Of a stretch of 64,000 bases of DNA, positions 44,356-54,137 are shown piece after piece; position 1 is the first letter of the stretch, and every line of letters begins with the position of its first letter. Position numbers and translations under genes: made by a program. Location of the stretch: the NCBI RefSeq assembly GCF_001954195.1, contig NZ_MBES01000067.1, positions 1 to 64,000 on the forward strand, read 5' to 3'. The notes beneath the pieces were generated by a model. The model saw nothing but the letters and a program-made list of their open reading frames with translations, did no database searches and was not told the DNA's origin. This stretch comes from Mycobacterium sp. IS-1264 (lineage in GTDB: Bacteria > Actinomycetota > Actinomycetes > Mycobacteriales > Mycobacteriaceae).

Positions 44356-45194
44356 CGCAACAGATGCGTGCGCGCGAACTGCAACGATTCGGCCAGCATG
44401 GCCTCGCGCTCGTAGGCCGAACGCGCCGCGGAGGTGGACACCTCGAGGATGACATGGCCCGCGAAACGCCCGCCGGCCAGCGTCTTGCAGACCTCGGCGG
44501 TGGGTTGCGTTCCGCGGCCCGGCACCAGGTGTTCGTCGGCGGGCAGGCCACTGCCGTCGCACAGATGCAGATGCACCAGCCCCGCACCCATGCGCCGCGC
44601 CATCTCCAGCGAGTCGGTGCCCGCGGTCGAGGTGTGCGACAGGTCCAGCGTGTAGTGCGCGTGGTCGCCGTCCAGCGGGTCGTAGGACGGCGCGAACGCC
44701 GAAATCGCCGGGCCGGGGCCGCCGCCGCGCCTGCGCATCCGCTCGCGCGACTGGTCGGCCCCGAAGAACCGGTCCGCTCGGAACGGGAACATGTTTTCCA
44801 CGGCGACCATCACGTCGCTGGACGCCTCCAGCTCCGCGACCTGGTCGCTGAACCCCTCGGCGTAGCGCCGTTGCCAGCGAAACGGCGGATGCACGACGAC
44901 GGTCTGCGCGCCCAACTGCTCGGCGGCCTTCACGCTGCGTTCCAGCTTGTGAATCGGGTTGGAGCCCCACACCCGCTGCGAGATCAGCAAGCAGGGCGCG
45001 TGCACCGACAGCACCGGCACGCGATAGCGCTTGGAAAGCTTCTTGACGGCATCGATGTCCTGGCTGACCGATTCGCTCCACACCATCAGCTCGACGCCGT
45101 CGTAGCCGAGGCGGGCCGCATACTCGAACGCGGCCTCGGCCCTCAACGGGTAGACCGAGGCCGTGGACAGGCCGACTTTGATTGCTGGGCGCAC
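44352..45194 (-). CDS. Sugar phosphate isomerase/epimerase-like TIM barrel (Rv0498-like)
   Basis: 280 residues, AP endonuclease 2-like xylose-isomerase TIM barrel. Metal-site residues are suggested by RLGYDGVELMVW, TVVVHPPFRWQ, VAVENMFPF, YTLDLSHTSTAG and LVHLHLCDG. Substrate unknown. GTG start at 45194, 16 bp after the Rv0497-like stop. Confidence 0.87.
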   Translation of the reverse strand: MRPAIKVGLSTASVYPLRAEAAFEYAARLGYDGVELMVWSESVSQDIDAVKKLSKRYRVPVLSVHAPCLLISQRVWGSNPIHKLERSVKAAEQLGAQTVVVHPPFRWQRRYAEGFSDQVAELEASSDVMVAVENMFPFRADRFFGADQSRERMRRRGGGPGPAISAFAPSYDPLDGDHAHYTLDLSHTSTAGTDSLEMARRMGAGLVHLHLCDGSGLPADEHLVPGRGTQPTAEVCKTLAGGRFAGHVILEVSTSAARSAYEREAMLAESLQFARTHLLR

Positions 45195-45210
45195 TATCTG
45201 TGGATGGCGC

Positions 45211-46185
45211 CTAGCCCGATTGCAGGGAAAGTGCCAGCGGTCCCAGGGTGATCAAGGCACCCACCGCGACCGCGATCAGCGTGCTGCCGATGTCCTCGGT
45301 CTTGCGCACCACCCGCACCCCGGCCACCAGGCCCAGGATGACCAGCACCGACAGCACCAGCGCGACCAGGCTGTTCCACCGCCACAGTTGGTCGAAGGCG
45401 ATGAACAGCAGGCCGCCGAACGCCACGGCGAAGATGCACTGCAAGACGATCAGGCCACCGCGCCACAGGTTCTCGAGTCGTTCGTGCGCGGGGTGGGCGC
45501 CCTCATCGGCATGGTCGATGTCGACATGGTCCTCTTCGTCCGCCAGCGAGTCCGCCGAAGCCCGCTCGCCGCTGCGCCGCCGCGCCAGCTCGTCGGCGAG
45601 GGTCTGCCCGCCGAACAGCGTCGAGTCCGAGGACTGCAGGTAGGACCTCACGTAGGCGGAGTCCTCGGTCGCGGGTTCGGCTTCGCGCACTTCGGAATCC
45701 ATCACGTCGACCGGGATGTCGGCGTATTGGTCCAGCGGATCCGGGCTCATGTCCTCGGCGCCGGATTGCTCGGCGTCGCCTGCGTCGACATGGCGCACCG
45801 GCCGCGGATATTCGCTGCGCTCGGGCCCCGTCGCGCGTTGCGGCTGTGGTGGGGACTTGGGCCAGCGCGGCTCGGGTTCGGACCAGTAGGCCGATGCGGG
45901 CCGCTCGTCGGTGACCTCCTGAGCAACGGCCACGTCCGCCACCGGTTCGGCGGGCTCGGCAACCTGGGTCGTCCCGTTGGTCCCGTGGTCGGTCTCGTCG
46001 TCGTCTTGGATGACGGGGATCTCGCCGGTCAGCTCGGCAACGGTGACGGCGTCGCTATCGCCGCGCCGACGGCGGCGCCGCCGGGTGAGCTCCGGGGCGC
46101 CAATGGTTCCGTTCCTGGCCAGCAATTCGGCCACCGAGATGGGCCGAGTGCCGGGGCTCTCAGTCTCGGAGTGTGGTCCGGTCAT
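45211..46185 (-). CDS. Membrane protein with long acidic cytosolic domain (Rv0497-like)
   Basis: 324 residues. Residues 1 to about 240 are hydrophilic, Glu/Asp/Pro-rich and likely disordered, with a basic patch [12 protein letters not shown]. Three hydrophobic helices follow (about 243-260, 268-286 and 302-320). ATG overlaps the ppx1 stop by 4 bases. Such Thr/Ser-rich tails are often kinase targets in mycobacteria; no motif here proves it. Function unknown. Confidence 0.85.
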   Translation of the reverse strand: MTGPHSETESPGTRPISVAELLARNGTIGAPELTRRRRRRRGDSDAVTVAELTGEIPVIQDDDETDHGTNGTTQVAEPAEPVADVAVAQEVTDERPASAYWSEPEPRWPKSPPQPQRATGPERSEYPRPVRHVDAGDAEQSGAEDMSPDPLDQYADIPVDVMDSEVREAEPATEDSAYVRSYLQSSDSTLFGGQTLADELARRRSGERASADSLADEEDHVDIDHADEGAHPAHERLENLWRGGLIVLQCIFAVAFGGLLFIAFDQLWRWNSLVALVLSVLVILGLVAGVRVVRKTEDIGSTLIAVAVGALITLGPLALSLQSG

Positions 46186-47198
46186 GATTTGTCGCCTCTC
46201 GATCGGTTCGCATTCCGATCAACCTTCTGGCCTCCAGCATCGCGCACCGAGGTCTCGACGAGGGCCGTTCCGTCAGCTTCGCTGTCGAGTTTGCGCAAGA
46301 TGAGACCTTCCCGTAATGCCCACGGGCAGATATCCACGGTTTCTATCGACAGCGCTCGCATGCTTGCCTCCGCCACCAGGGCGCCCGCCACGATCTGCGG
46401 CGCCCGTTCGGCGCTGACTCCTTCCAGTTCAGCTCGGTCAGCGGTGGTCATCCTAGAGATGAAAGATATGAGTTGCCTGAGGCCGTTGGACGTCAGCGTC
46501 CGCTTCACCCGCGGTCCGGCCGCCGACGGCGCCGCGCCGGTCAGCCGCGCCAGCGAGCGGAACGTCTTCGAAGTTGCGACGGCCAGGTCCGGGTTGCCGG
46601 CGTCCAGGACGGTGGCACTGGCGTCGGCCAGCTCGGCGTCCAGCCAATCGCGCAGCATCGCGACCCGGCGCCGGCCGGGCGGATCCTCGGCCAGCCACTC
46701 GCGGGTCAGCCGTCCGGCGCCCAGCGGCAGCGACAACGCGATCTCGGGCTCCTCGTCGACGCCGCTGGACAGTTCCAGCGAGCCGCCGCCGATGTCGAGG
46801 TTGACGATCCGCCCCGCGCTCCACCCGTACCACCGGCGCACCGCCAGGAAGGTCAGCCGCGACTCGTCGACGCCGCGCAGCACCTCCAGCTCGACTCCGG
46901 TCTCCTTGCGCACCCGGGCCAGTACGTCGTCGGAATTCTCGGCGTCGCGCACCGCGGAGGTGGCAAACGCCATCAGCTCCTCGCAGCCGGAGCTGTCGGC
47001 GATCTTGGCGAATTCGTCGATGGTGGAAATCAGTTTCTCGGCGCCGCGTTTGGTGATCTTGCCGGAGCTGTCGAGGGATTCCGAAAGCCGCAGTGTGGCC
47101 TTGGTTGAACTCATGGGCGTGGGATGTCCACCGCGGTGGGCATCGACCACCAGCAGATGGACCGTGTTGCTACCCACGTCGAGCACGCCCAATCGCAC
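46182..47198 (-). CDS. ppx1: Exopolyphosphatase Ppx1
   Basis: 338 residues, ASKHA phosphotransferase fold. Phosphate-binding motifs [17 protein letters not shown] at the N-terminus and [15 protein letters not shown] mark the PPX/GppA family; [14 protein letters not shown] is also typical. In M. tuberculosis the orthologue hydrolyses short-chain polyphosphate, tying it to the stringent response. Start GTG at 47198, divergent from the Rv0495c-like gene with 119 bp between starts. Confidence 0.92.
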   Translation of the reverse strand: MRLGVLDVGSNTVHLLVVDAHRGGHPTPMSSTKATLRLSESLDSSGKITKRGAEKLISTIDEFAKIADSSGCEELMAFATSAVRDAENSDDVLARVRKETGVELEVLRGVDESRLTFLAVRRWYGWSAGRIVNLDIGGGSLELSSGVDEEPEIALSLPLGAGRLTREWLAEDPPGRRRVAMLRDWLDAELADASATVLDAGNPDLAVATSKTFRSLARLTGAAPSAAGPRVKRTLTSNGLRQLISFISRMTTADRAELEGVSAERAPQIVAGALVAEASMRALSIETVDICPWALREGLILRKLDSEADGTALVETSVRDAGGQKVDRNANRSRGDKS

Positions 47199-47317
47199 AC
47201 AAACAACCTAATCGTTGCGGCGGCATTGGTGCTCTCGCGCCCCGTTGTGTCCGGGGCAGCGGGCCGCCCGAGTGTCAACCGGTCAGCGAATGCCAATTGT
47301 GGTCTAACGTTGAGTGC

Positions 47318-48103
47318 GTGGCGAATTCGCATCTCGAGCCGGGGCAAGAGGTTGAATTGGATTTCGCCCGGGAATGGGTGGAGTTCTATGACCCGGATAA
47401 CCCCGAGCACCTGATTGCGGCCGATCTCACATGGCTACTGTCCCGCTGGACGTGCGTATTCGGCACGCCGGCCTGCCGCGGCACGGTGGAGGGCCGTCCG
47501 GACGACGGCTGCTGTTCGCACGGCGCGTTCCTGTGCGACGACGACGACCGCGCCCGCTTGGACGACGCGGTGAAAAAGCTCACCGCCGACGACTGGCAAT
47601 TCCGCGAAAAGGGATTGGGCCGCAAGGGCTACCTGGAACTCGACGAGCATGAGGGCCAACCGCAATACCGCACCCGCAAGCACAAGGACGCGTGCATTTT
47701 CCTGAACCGGCCCGGCTTCGCCGGCGGCCCCGGCTGCGCGCTGCACAGCAAGGCCCTCAAGCTGGGCGTGCCGCCGCTGACGATGAAGCCCGACGTGTGT
47801 TGGCAGCTGCCGATACGGCGCAGCCAGGAATGGGTGACCCGGCCCGACGGCAGCGAGATCCTCAAGACCACCGTCACCGAATTCGATCGTCGCGGCTGGG
47901 GATCCGGTGGCGCCGACTTGCATTGGTACTGCACCGGCGACCCGGCCACCCACATCGGCGCCAAACAGGTCTGGGAAAGCCTGGCCGACGAGCTCACCGA
48001 ACTGCTCGGCGCCAAGGCCTATGCGGAACTGGCGGCGATGTGCAAGCGCCGCAGCAAGTTAGGCCTCATCGCGGTGCACCCGGCGACCCGGCTCGCCGAG
48101 TAG
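47318..48103 (+). CDS. Conserved actinobacterial Cys-rich protein (Rv0495c-like)
   Basis: 261 residues from GTG at 47318. Eight or more cysteines: [60 protein letters not shown]. The spacing could bind a metal or Fe-S cluster, resembling the YkgJ-like zinc/iron chelating type, but I cannot assign it. TAACGT seven bases before the start suggests a leaderless transcript. It converges on the GntR gene with 3 bp between stops. Confidence 0.8.
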   Translation: MANSHLEPGQEVELDFAREWVEFYDPDNPEHLIAADLTWLLSRWTCVFGTPACRGTVEGRPDDGCCSHGAFLCDDDDRARLDDAVKKLTADDWQFREKGLGRKGYLELDEHEGQPQYRTRKHKDACIFLNRPGFAGGPGCALHSKALKLGVPPLTMKPDVCWQLPIRRSQEWVTRPDGSEILKTTVTEFDRRGWGSGGADLHWYCTGDPATHIGAKQVWESLADELTELLGAKAYAELAAMCKRRSKLGLIAVHPATRLAE

Positions 48104-48106
48104 CGT

Positions 48107-48841
48107 TCAGGTCGCTCGTTTCTTGTTGTAGGACAACACCATTCGCATCGCGCTGGCTTGCAGGTACGCCTCGACGGCCACGCCGCCGGCCGTCGCATCG
48201 CGCACCAGCACCGCCTCGGTGATCGCCCGCAGGTCGGCCACCACCGGCCCGGCGTCGTCGTAAGCCCCGGTGAGCTCGTGCTCACGGCCGCCGAAGGCGT
48301 GCTCGACCCAGCGGTACAACAGCCCCAGCGCGCGGTTGCCGGTGGAATGGATGAGCACCCGGAAGTAGGCGAGGTCCGCGGCCTGGCGCGCCGCGGCGCT
48401 ATCGGCCTCGGCCACCGCGGCCAGCGCGGCACGTAACGCGTCGGCGTCCTCGGGAGCGCGCCGTTGTGCCGCCAGGCGTCCGATCAACGGCCCCAGCGCC
48501 GCACGGATCTCCAGCAGCTCGACCAGGAATTCGGGGCCCAGTTTGCGGACCAGCGCCTCGACCACCGCTGGATGGGTCAACCCCTCGGGGTCGCGCACCA
48601 CGTTGCCGCTGCCGTGCCGGGCCTCGATCAGCCCCATCTGTTGCAGCCGCGCCAGACCCTGGCGCAGCGAGGTTCGGTTGACGTCGAGCTGCTCGGCCAG
48701 CTCCCGCTCCGGCGGCAGCGTCGAACCGGGCGGAAAGACGCCGTCGAGGATCGCGTCGGCGATCGACGCCGCGATCTGTTCGTCGACCCGCTGGCGGTCG
48801 GGGGGCTGCAACGCACTAGACTGGTTCATTGGCTCAACCAA
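48107..48841 (-). CDS. GntR/FadR-family transcription regulator (Rv0494-like)
   Basis: 244 residues. N-terminal winged HTH with [20 protein letters not shown] and an FCD effector domain with conserved Asp/His ([20 protein letters not shown]). The M. tuberculosis orthologue is a reported starvation- and fatty-acyl-responsive self-regulator. Start TTG at 48841 (TTG GTT GAG CCA ATG), with an ATG at 48829 as alternative. The TTG lies inside the palindrome 48828-48842, the likely operator shared with the divergent operon. Confidence 0.9.
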   Translation of the reverse strand: MVEPMNQSSALQPPDRQRVDEQIAASIADAILDGVFPPGSTLPPERELAEQLDVNRTSLRQGLARLQQMGLIEARHGSGNVVRDPEGLTHPAVVEALVRKLGPEFLVELLEIRAALGPLIGRLAAQRRAPEDADALRAALAAVAEADSAAARQAADLAYFRVLIHSTGNRALGLLYRWVEHAFGGREHELTGAYDDAGPVVADLRAITEAVLVRDATAGGVAVEAYLQASAMRMVLSYNKKRAT

Positions 48842-48842
48842 T
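48828..48842. promoter_or_regulatory. Candidate GntR operator overlapping its own start codon
   Basis: ATTGG-CTCAA-CCAAT, a perfect palindrome with 5-bp arms, embedded in a wider TGGTT...AACCA symmetry (48822-48840). It covers the TTG start of the regulator gene and lies 26 bp before the start of the divergent 48868 gene, so one site could control both directions. Confidence 0.5.
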
Positions 48843-48867
48843 ATACAACCGACGGGCAGGTGGAGCG

Positions 48868-49824
48868 GTGACCGACGACTGGCGATCCGCCGCGTTCCCG
48901 CGCTGGCGGGGCAGGCCCGGGCGCCTGGAAGTCTGGTACGCCACCCTGTCGGATCCGCTCACGTGCGCGGGTCTGTGGATCCACTGCGAGACCGTGGCGC
49001 CGCAGCCGGGCCCGCGGACGCCCTACGCGCACGGCTGGGCGACCTGGTTCCCACCCGACGGCCCGCCGCGCACGGAGCGGTTCGGTCCCGAGCCCGCCCA
49101 ACCCGGGACCGACACGGCCTGGTTCACCGCCGCCGGCGTGCGTGTGGGGCGCGACGAGCTGACCGGGCACGCGGGAGCGCTCGGATGGGACCTGCGCTGG
49201 CGCGACGATGGCGCGCCGCTGTGGACGTTTCCCCGCGCGGCGTGGGAGCGCGAGCTGCTGCCGGGCGCCCAGGTGGTCCTCGCCCCCACCGCCGACTTCA
49301 CCGGCTCGCTGACCGTGGGCGATGCGGCGCACAGCGTCGAGGGCTGGCGCGGCGGCGTCGCCCACATCTACGGGCACGGCAACGCCAAACGCTGGGGATG
49401 GATCCACGCCGATCTCGGCGGCGGCGACGTCCTCGAGGTGGTCACCGCGGTCTCGCACAAGCCGGGGCTGCGCAGGCTTGCGCCGATGGCGTTCGTGCGC
49501 TTTCGGATTGACGGAAAGGATTGGCCCGCAAGTCCTTTGCCGTCGCTGCGGATGCGGACCAGGCTCGGCGTTCGGCACTGGCAGCTGGAGGGTCGCATCG
49601 GCGGTCGCAAGGTGCTGATCCGCGTCGACCAGCCGCCGGAGAAGTGCGTGAGCCTGCATTACACCGACCCCGACGGCGGCACCGCGGTGTGCACCAACAC
49701 CGAGCAGGCCGACGTGCACGTCGAAATCGACGACCGGCACTGGTCGGTGCTCGGAACCGGACACGCGGAGGTCGGCTTGCGCGGCGCTGAGGCGCCCGTC
49801 GTCAACGAAAGGACACCAACATGA
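48868..49824 (+). CDS. Conserved hypothetical protein (Rv0493c-like)
   Basis: 318 residues from GTG at 48868 with GGAG before it. The pattern of Trp-rich strands ([50 protein letters not shown]) recalls the lipocalin-like AttH/CrtC hydratase fold, but I cannot confirm it. First gene of a three-gene operon ending in a GMC oxidoreductase; each next gene overlaps the previous stop by 4 bases. A lipid or terpenoid substrate would suit that context (inference). Confidence 0.7.
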   Translation: MTDDWRSAAFPRWRGRPGRLEVWYATLSDPLTCAGLWIHCETVAPQPGPRTPYAHGWATWFPPDGPPRTERFGPEPAQPGTDTAWFTAAGVRVGRDELTGHAGALGWDLRWRDDGAPLWTFPRAAWERELLPGAQVVLAPTADFTGSLTVGDAAHSVEGWRGGVAHIYGHGNAKRWGWIHADLGGGDVLEVVTAVSHKPGLRRLAPMAFVRFRIDGKDWPASPLPSLRMRTRLGVRHWQLEGRIGGRKVLIRVDQPPEKCVSLHYTDPDGGTAVCTNTEQADVHVEIDDRHWSVLGTGHAEVGLRGAEAPVVNERTPT

Positions 49825-50150
49825 GTTTCGTGCTTGACCCGCCGCTGCTGGTCGCCTCCGGCGTGCTGATCGAACGCACCGTGCCGAGCGATCGCCGCGA
49901 CGTCGCCGAGGCCGCCGTGCTCGGCGTCTTCTTCGGCGGCTCGTTCGGGCTCTACAACAACGTGCCCGGCCTCGGTATCCTGTGGCGCCCGTTCCGCGCC
50001 CGCAATGGCCGCGACTTCATGTGGAACAGCGGCGTTTTCGGCGTTCGGACGGAGGAGGCGCGCTGGCCGCTGCACGCGGCGGCCGGGGCGATCTTCGCGA
50101 CGTACCCGTTCTTCATCAAGCTCGGCCGACGGCTCGGCCGTTTGGTATGA
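49821..50150 (+). CDS. Small conserved membrane-associated protein (Rv0492A-like)
   Basis: 109 residues. A hydrophobic Gly-rich segment AAVLGVFFGGSFGLYNNVPG and a second AAAGAIFATYPFFIKLGRRL. ATGA overlaps on both sides place it tightly between the two larger genes. Function unknown; perhaps anchors or assists the oxidoreductase. Confidence 0.75.
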   Translation: MSFVLDPPLLVASGVLIERTVPSDRRDVAEAAVLGVFFGGSFGLYNNVPGLGILWRPFRARNGRDFMWNSGVFGVRTEEARWPLHAAAGAIFATYPFFIKLGRRLGRLV

Positions 50151-52009
50151 GCCGTCTCGCCGCGTCGTTCGGCGCCGCGTTGCTCCCCGAGGAGCGCGGT
50201 GGGCCGCCGCCGGCGCAGCTGGCCGATCGCGTCGACCGCTACCTGGCGCGGCTGCCGGCGACGTCACGGCTGGCGCTGCGCGCCGGGCTGGCGTCCGTGG
50301 GGGCGGCGAGCTACCTGACCACCGGCCGCTCGCTGGCGCGGCTTGGTCCCGACCAACGGGATCGGGTGCTGCGCCGGGTCGCCGCTCTGGGCCCGGACGC
50401 AGGGGCGGCCGTGGAGGCCATGAAGGCAATCGTGTTGCTGGCCAACGGCGCCGACACCTATGCGCCGGAATTGCTGACCCGCGCCCAGAGGCACGACGTT
50501 GCGCGCCCCGATGCGCCGTTGACGGTCATCCCGTCGACCGAGAGCCGCTCGGTCGTCAGCACCGACGCCGTGGTCATCGGGTCCGGCGCCGGCGGCGCGA
50601 TGGTGGCCCGCACGCTGGCCCGGGCCGGCCTCGACACCGTGGTGCTCGAAGAGGGACGCCGCTGGACGGTCGAGGAGTTCCGCTCCACCCACCCGATCGA
50701 TCGCTACGCCGGGCTGTACCGCGGCGCCGGGGCCACCGTCGCGCTGGGACGCCCGTCGGTGGTGCTGCCGATCGGCCGGGCGGTCGGCGGCACCACCGTC
50801 GTGAATTCCGGCACCTGCTACCGGCCGCCCTCGACCGTGCAGCGGCGCTGGCGCGACGAATTCGGGCTGGGCCTGGCCGACCCCGACCGGCTGGGCGCCC
50901 ACCTCGACGACGTCGAGCACACGCTGCGGGTCGCGCCGGTGCCGCTGCAGATCATGGGCCGCAATGGGCGGCTGCTGCTCGATGCCGCTTCGTCGCTGGG
51001 CTGGCGGGCGGCGCCCATCCCTCGCAACGCCCCGGGGTGCGAAGGCTGTTGCCAGTGCGCGATCGGGTGTCCGCGCAACGCCAAGTTCGGTGTACACCTC
51101 AACGCGCTGCCGCAGGCCTGCGCGGCGGGCGCACGGATCATCTCGCACGCCCGCGCCGAGCGCGTGCTGTACCACAACGGGCGCGCCCGCGGGGTGCGTG
51201 CCCGCCGTCCCGACGGCACCGCCCTCGACATCCTCGCGGACACGGTCATCGTCGCCGCCGGGGCCACGGAGACACCAATGCTGTTGCGGCGCAGTGGACT
51301 TGGCGGACATCCACGCCTCGGACGTAACCTTGCATTGCATCCGGCGACGATGCTCGCCGGGCGCTTCGAGGATGACGTCGTCGCGTGGCACGGCGTGCTG
51401 CAGAGTGCCGCCGTGCACGAGTTGCACGAATCGGACGGCGTGCTGATCGAAGCGACGTCCACGCCGCCCGGCATGGGCTCGATGGTTTACCCCGGCTACG
51501 GCGCAGAGCTACTGGGCTGGCTGGACCGGGCACCTCAGGTCGCCACGTTCGGCGCCATGATCGCCGATCGCGGTGTGGGCTCGGTGCATTCGGTGCGCGG
51601 CGAAACGCTGGTGCGCTACAACATCACCCGGGCCGACATCGCCAAAGTGGTCGTCGCGGTCGAGGCCATGGGGCGGCTGCTGTTCGCCGCCGGCGCTGTC
51701 GAGGTGCTCACCGGTTTGCCCGGCGCGACGACGGTGACGTCGCTGTCCGCGCTACAGGATGCGTTGCGGCGCAGCAATCCTCGAAGTCTGCACCTCGCCG
51801 CGTTCCATCCGACGGGAACCGCTGCCGCGGGCGCCGACGCGCAGCGGTGTCCGGTCGACGAGGCCGGACGGCTGCGCGGCGTCGACGGCGTCTGGGTCGC
51901 CGACGCGTCCATCCTGCCGAGCTGTCCGGAAGTGAACCCGCAGGTGTCGATCATGGCGCTGGCGCTGGCAGTCGCCGACGAGGTCGTCGGTGATCGAGTG
52001 TGCGCCTAG
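50147..52009 (+). CDS. GMC-family FAD oxidoreductase with Cys cluster (Rv0492c-like)
   Basis: 620 residues. FAD-binding GSGAGGAMVARTLARAG near residue 145, a second GMC segment LGRPSVVLPIGRAVGGTTVV, and C-terminal HPTGTAAAG and NPQVSIMALALA. An unusual cysteine run CEGCCQCAIGCPRN (about residues 302-315) resembles an iron-sulfur or redox motif; it is also seen in cholesterol-oxidase-like and GMC proteins of actinobacteria. Substrate probably an alcohol such as a sterol or long-chain compound. It converges on regX3; a 56-bp inverted repeat overlaps its stop. Confidence 0.85.
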   Translation: MSRLAASFGAALLPEERGGPPPAQLADRVDRYLARLPATSRLALRAGLASVGAASYLTTGRSLARLGPDQRDRVLRRVAALGPDAGAAVEAMKAIVLLANGADTYAPELLTRAQRHDVARPDAPLTVIPSTESRSVVSTDAVVIGSGAGGAMVARTLARAGLDTVVLEEGRRWTVEEFRSTHPIDRYAGLYRGAGATVALGRPSVVLPIGRAVGGTTVVNSGTCYRPPSTVQRRWRDEFGLGLADPDRLGAHLDDVEHTLRVAPVPLQIMGRNGRLLLDAASSLGWRAAPIPRNAPGCEGCCQCAIGCPRNAKFGVHLNALPQACAAGARIISHARAERVLYHNGRARGVRARRPDGTALDILADTVIVAAGATETPMLLRRSGLGGHPRLGRNLALHPATMLAGRFEDDVVAWHGVLQSAAVHELHESDGVLIEATSTPPGMGSMVYPGYGAELLGWLDRAPQVATFGAMIADRGVGSVHSVRGETLVRYNITRADIAKVVVAVEAMGRLLFAAGAVEVLTGLPGATTVTSLSALQDALRRSNPRSLHLAAFHPTGTAAAGADAQRCPVDEAGRLRGVDGVWVADASILPSCPEVNPQVSIMALALAVADEVVGDRVCA

Positions 52010-52050
52010 GGCGTTGCGTGTGCGTCCAGGGCGACGTCAGCGCACACTCG
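51995..52050. repeat. Inverted repeat between convergent GMC and regX3 genes
   Basis: CGAGTGTGCGC (51995-52005) and GCGCACACTCG (52040-52050) are perfect 11-bp arms. The loop carries a second copy of the motif (GTGTGCGTCCAGGGCG), giving an internal direct repeat. It overlaps the GMC stop codon and is related to the element at 1944-1977. Confidence 0.7.
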
Positions 52051-52061
52051 ACGCGCGCGCG

Positions 52062-52745
52062 CTAGCCCTCGAGCTTGTAGCCCAATCCCCGCACCGTCAC
52101 CAGGTGCACCGGGTTGGCCGGGTCGGCCTCGATCTTCGACCGCAGCCGCTTGACGTGGACGTCGAGCGTCTTGGTGTCACCGACGTAGTCGGCGCCCCAC
52201 ACGCGGTCGATGAGCTGCCCGCGGGTCAGCACCCGGCCGCTGTTGCGCATCAGGTACTCCAGCAAGTCGAATTCCTTGAGCGGCAACGTGATTGTGTCAC
52301 CGTTGACGGACACGACGTGCCGCTCGACATCCATGCGCACCGGCCCGGATTCCAGCACGCCGTCGCTGATTTCGGAGTCGTCGTCACCGCCGCGGCGCAG
52401 CACCGCCCGGATCCGGGCGATCAACTCGCGGGCCGAATACGGCTTGGTCACGTAGTCGTCCGCGCCCAGTTCCAGGCCGACGACCTTGTCGATCTCGCTG
52501 TCGCGAGCCGTCACCATGATCACGGGCACGCTGGAACGGGCACGCAGCTGCTTGCAGACATCGGTGCCGGATATCCCCGGCAGCATCAAGTCGAGCAGCA
52601 CGATGTCGGCGCCGGCCCGCTCGAACTCGGCGAGCGCCGTCTGCCCGTCGGTCACTACCGTGGCCTCGAAGCCCTCCTTGCGAAGGAGGAATGCCAGCGG
52701 ATCGGCAAGCGACTCCTCGTCTTCGACGATCAGCACACTGGTCAT
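52062..52745 (-). CDS. regX3: Two-component response regulator RegX3
   Basis: 227 residues, OmpR/PhoB type. Receiver domain with phospho-acceptor Asp52 in VLLDLMLPG and a winged-HTH output ([20 protein letters not shown]). With SenX3 it senses phosphate limitation, switching on pst and related genes in mycobacteria. Its ATG overlaps the senX3 stop as ATGA; the MIRU repeats that separate the two genes in M. tuberculosis are absent. Confidence 0.97.
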   Translation of the reverse strand: MTSVLIVEDEESLADPLAFLLRKEGFEATVVTDGQTALAEFERAGADIVLLDLMLPGISGTDVCKQLRARSSVPVIMVTARDSEIDKVVGLELGADDYVTKPYSARELIARIRAVLRRGGDDDSEISDGVLESGPVRMDVERHVVSVNGDTITLPLKEFDLLEYLMRNSGRVLTRGQLIDRVWGADYVGDTKTLDVHVKRLRSKIEADPANPVHLVTVRGLGYKLEG

Positions 52746-53962
52746 CTACTTAGCTCTTCCTCTCGTTGGGACCGATGGGGACGCACCTCACGGCCCCGCG
52801 GTTGCTCTGGTGGTTCGTCGTCGTCCCGAAATGCCGGGATGGACAAGGTAAACGTCGATCCGGTTCCCGGCTTGCTCCACACGCCGATGCTGCCGTTGTG
52901 ATTGGCCGCGACGTGTTTGACGATGGCAAGCCCCAGCCCACTGCCGCCGGTGGCCCGCGAACGCGCCTTGTCGCCCCGGAAGAAACGCTCGAAGACGCGT
53001 TCCTGGTCTTCCAGTGCGATGCCGATGCCCCGGTCGGTGACGGCGATCTCGATGTTGTCCCCGCGGCGGCGGCGACTGATCGACACCGGCGAGCCCGGCG
53101 CGGAATACGCGATCGCGTTGGAGACCAGGTTGGCCAGCGCGGTCACCAGCAGCGTCTCGTCGCCCAGCACGCGCAACCCGCTGGGCGCGTCGGTGCGGAC
53201 CTGGATCTGCGCATTGTCAGCGGCCACCTTGTGGCGTGAAATCGCTTCGGAGACAACGGTATCGACGTCAACTTCGGTGACGTTGGGTAACCGCTCGGCG
53301 CCCTGCAGCCGGGACAGCTCGATCAGCTCGGCGACCATGTCGCCCAGCCGGTTGGCCTCGATGAGCACCTTCTCGGCGAATCGGCGAACGGTGTCGGAGT
53401 CATCCGACGAAGCCAGCAAGGCCTCGGCAAGCACCGCCATGGCGCCGACAGGGGTCTTGAGCTCGTGGCTGACGTTGGCGACGAAGTCGCGCCGCGTCGC
53501 CTCCATGCGGGCGTAGTCGGACTGGTCGTGGACGAAGACCACCGCGAACCGGCGGTCCTCGTTGCTGAGCAGCCGGGCCTGCCCGTGCACCGCGAGGCCG
53601 GAGCGGCCATTGTTCTGGCGTTTGGGCTGCATGTCGAACTCGGCGTCGAGACCGCTCAGCGCCTGCTGCGCGGCCTGCCAGGCCTGGTCGTCGAGTTGAC
53701 GATCCCGCACCAGGCCCAATTCCGTGGCGCGCTCGTTGAGATAGACGACGTCGCGATGGGAATCCACCACCGCCACGCCGAGCGGCATCAGCGTCACGAT
53801 CCGCTGCAGCATCTGCGCGACGGTGATTCCTGTCCATTCGGTGGCCACCCGCTGGCGGCGTTGCACCACCCGAGGCGACAGCCGGGTGCCGACCGCAACA
53901 CCTGCGGCCAGCGCCAGCACGGACAAGACCCCGGCCAGCAACAGCGCCGAGAACACAGTCAC
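52742..53962 (-). CDS. senX3: Sensor histidine kinase SenX3
   Basis: 406 residues. Two N-terminal membrane helices region ([20 protein letters not shown]), a PAS-like segment, the H-box [15 protein letters not shown] with His167, and ATPase boxes [16 protein letters not shown] and [12 protein letters not shown]. Start GTG at 53962. A triple direct repeat of PHO-box type lies 84-112 bp upstream, suggesting RegX3 autoregulation. Confidence 0.96.
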   Translation of the reverse strand: MTVFSALLLAGVLSVLALAAGVAVGTRLSPRVVQRRQRVATEWTGITVAQMLQRIVTLMPLGVAVVDSHRDVVYLNERATELGLVRDRQLDDQAWQAAQQALSGLDAEFDMQPKRQNNGRSGLAVHGQARLLSNEDRRFAVVFVHDQSDYARMEATRRDFVANVSHELKTPVGAMAVLAEALLASSDDSDTVRRFAEKVLIEANRLGDMVAELIELSRLQGAERLPNVTEVDVDTVVSEAISRHKVAADNAQIQVRTDAPSGLRVLGDETLLVTALANLVSNAIAYSAPGSPVSISRRRRGDNIEIAVTDRGIGIALEDQERVFERFFRGDKARSRATGGSGLGLAIVKHVAANHNGSIGVWSKPGTGSTFTLSIPAFRDDDEPPEQPRGREVRPHRSQREEELSR

Positions 53963-54045
53963 ATAGAAAATCCTACAAATCTTCCTTAACGCCGCCCTAG
54001 CGGAGCGAGGCCAAAATCGGACAAGTCACATCCTGAGCTACAGGT

Positions 54046-54074
54046 GTTCGGCTCCCGTTTACGCCCTGTTTGGC
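54046..54074 (+). promoter_or_regulatory. PHO-box-like triple direct repeat upstream of senX3
   Basis: Three heptamers in exact 11-bp register: GTTCGGC (54046), GTTTACG (54057) and GTTTGGC (54068), each followed by four spacer bases except the last. The actinobacterial PHO box is described as GTTCACC repeats with 4-bp spacers. RegX3 is known to bind the senX3 promoter. Lies in the 175-bp interval between gpmA and senX3. Confidence 0.55.
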
Positions 54075-54137
54075 AAACGGGGCCGTAAAGCACACTATCG
54101 GCACGTCAGCCGCGCGCAACGAAGAAACGGGCAAAAA

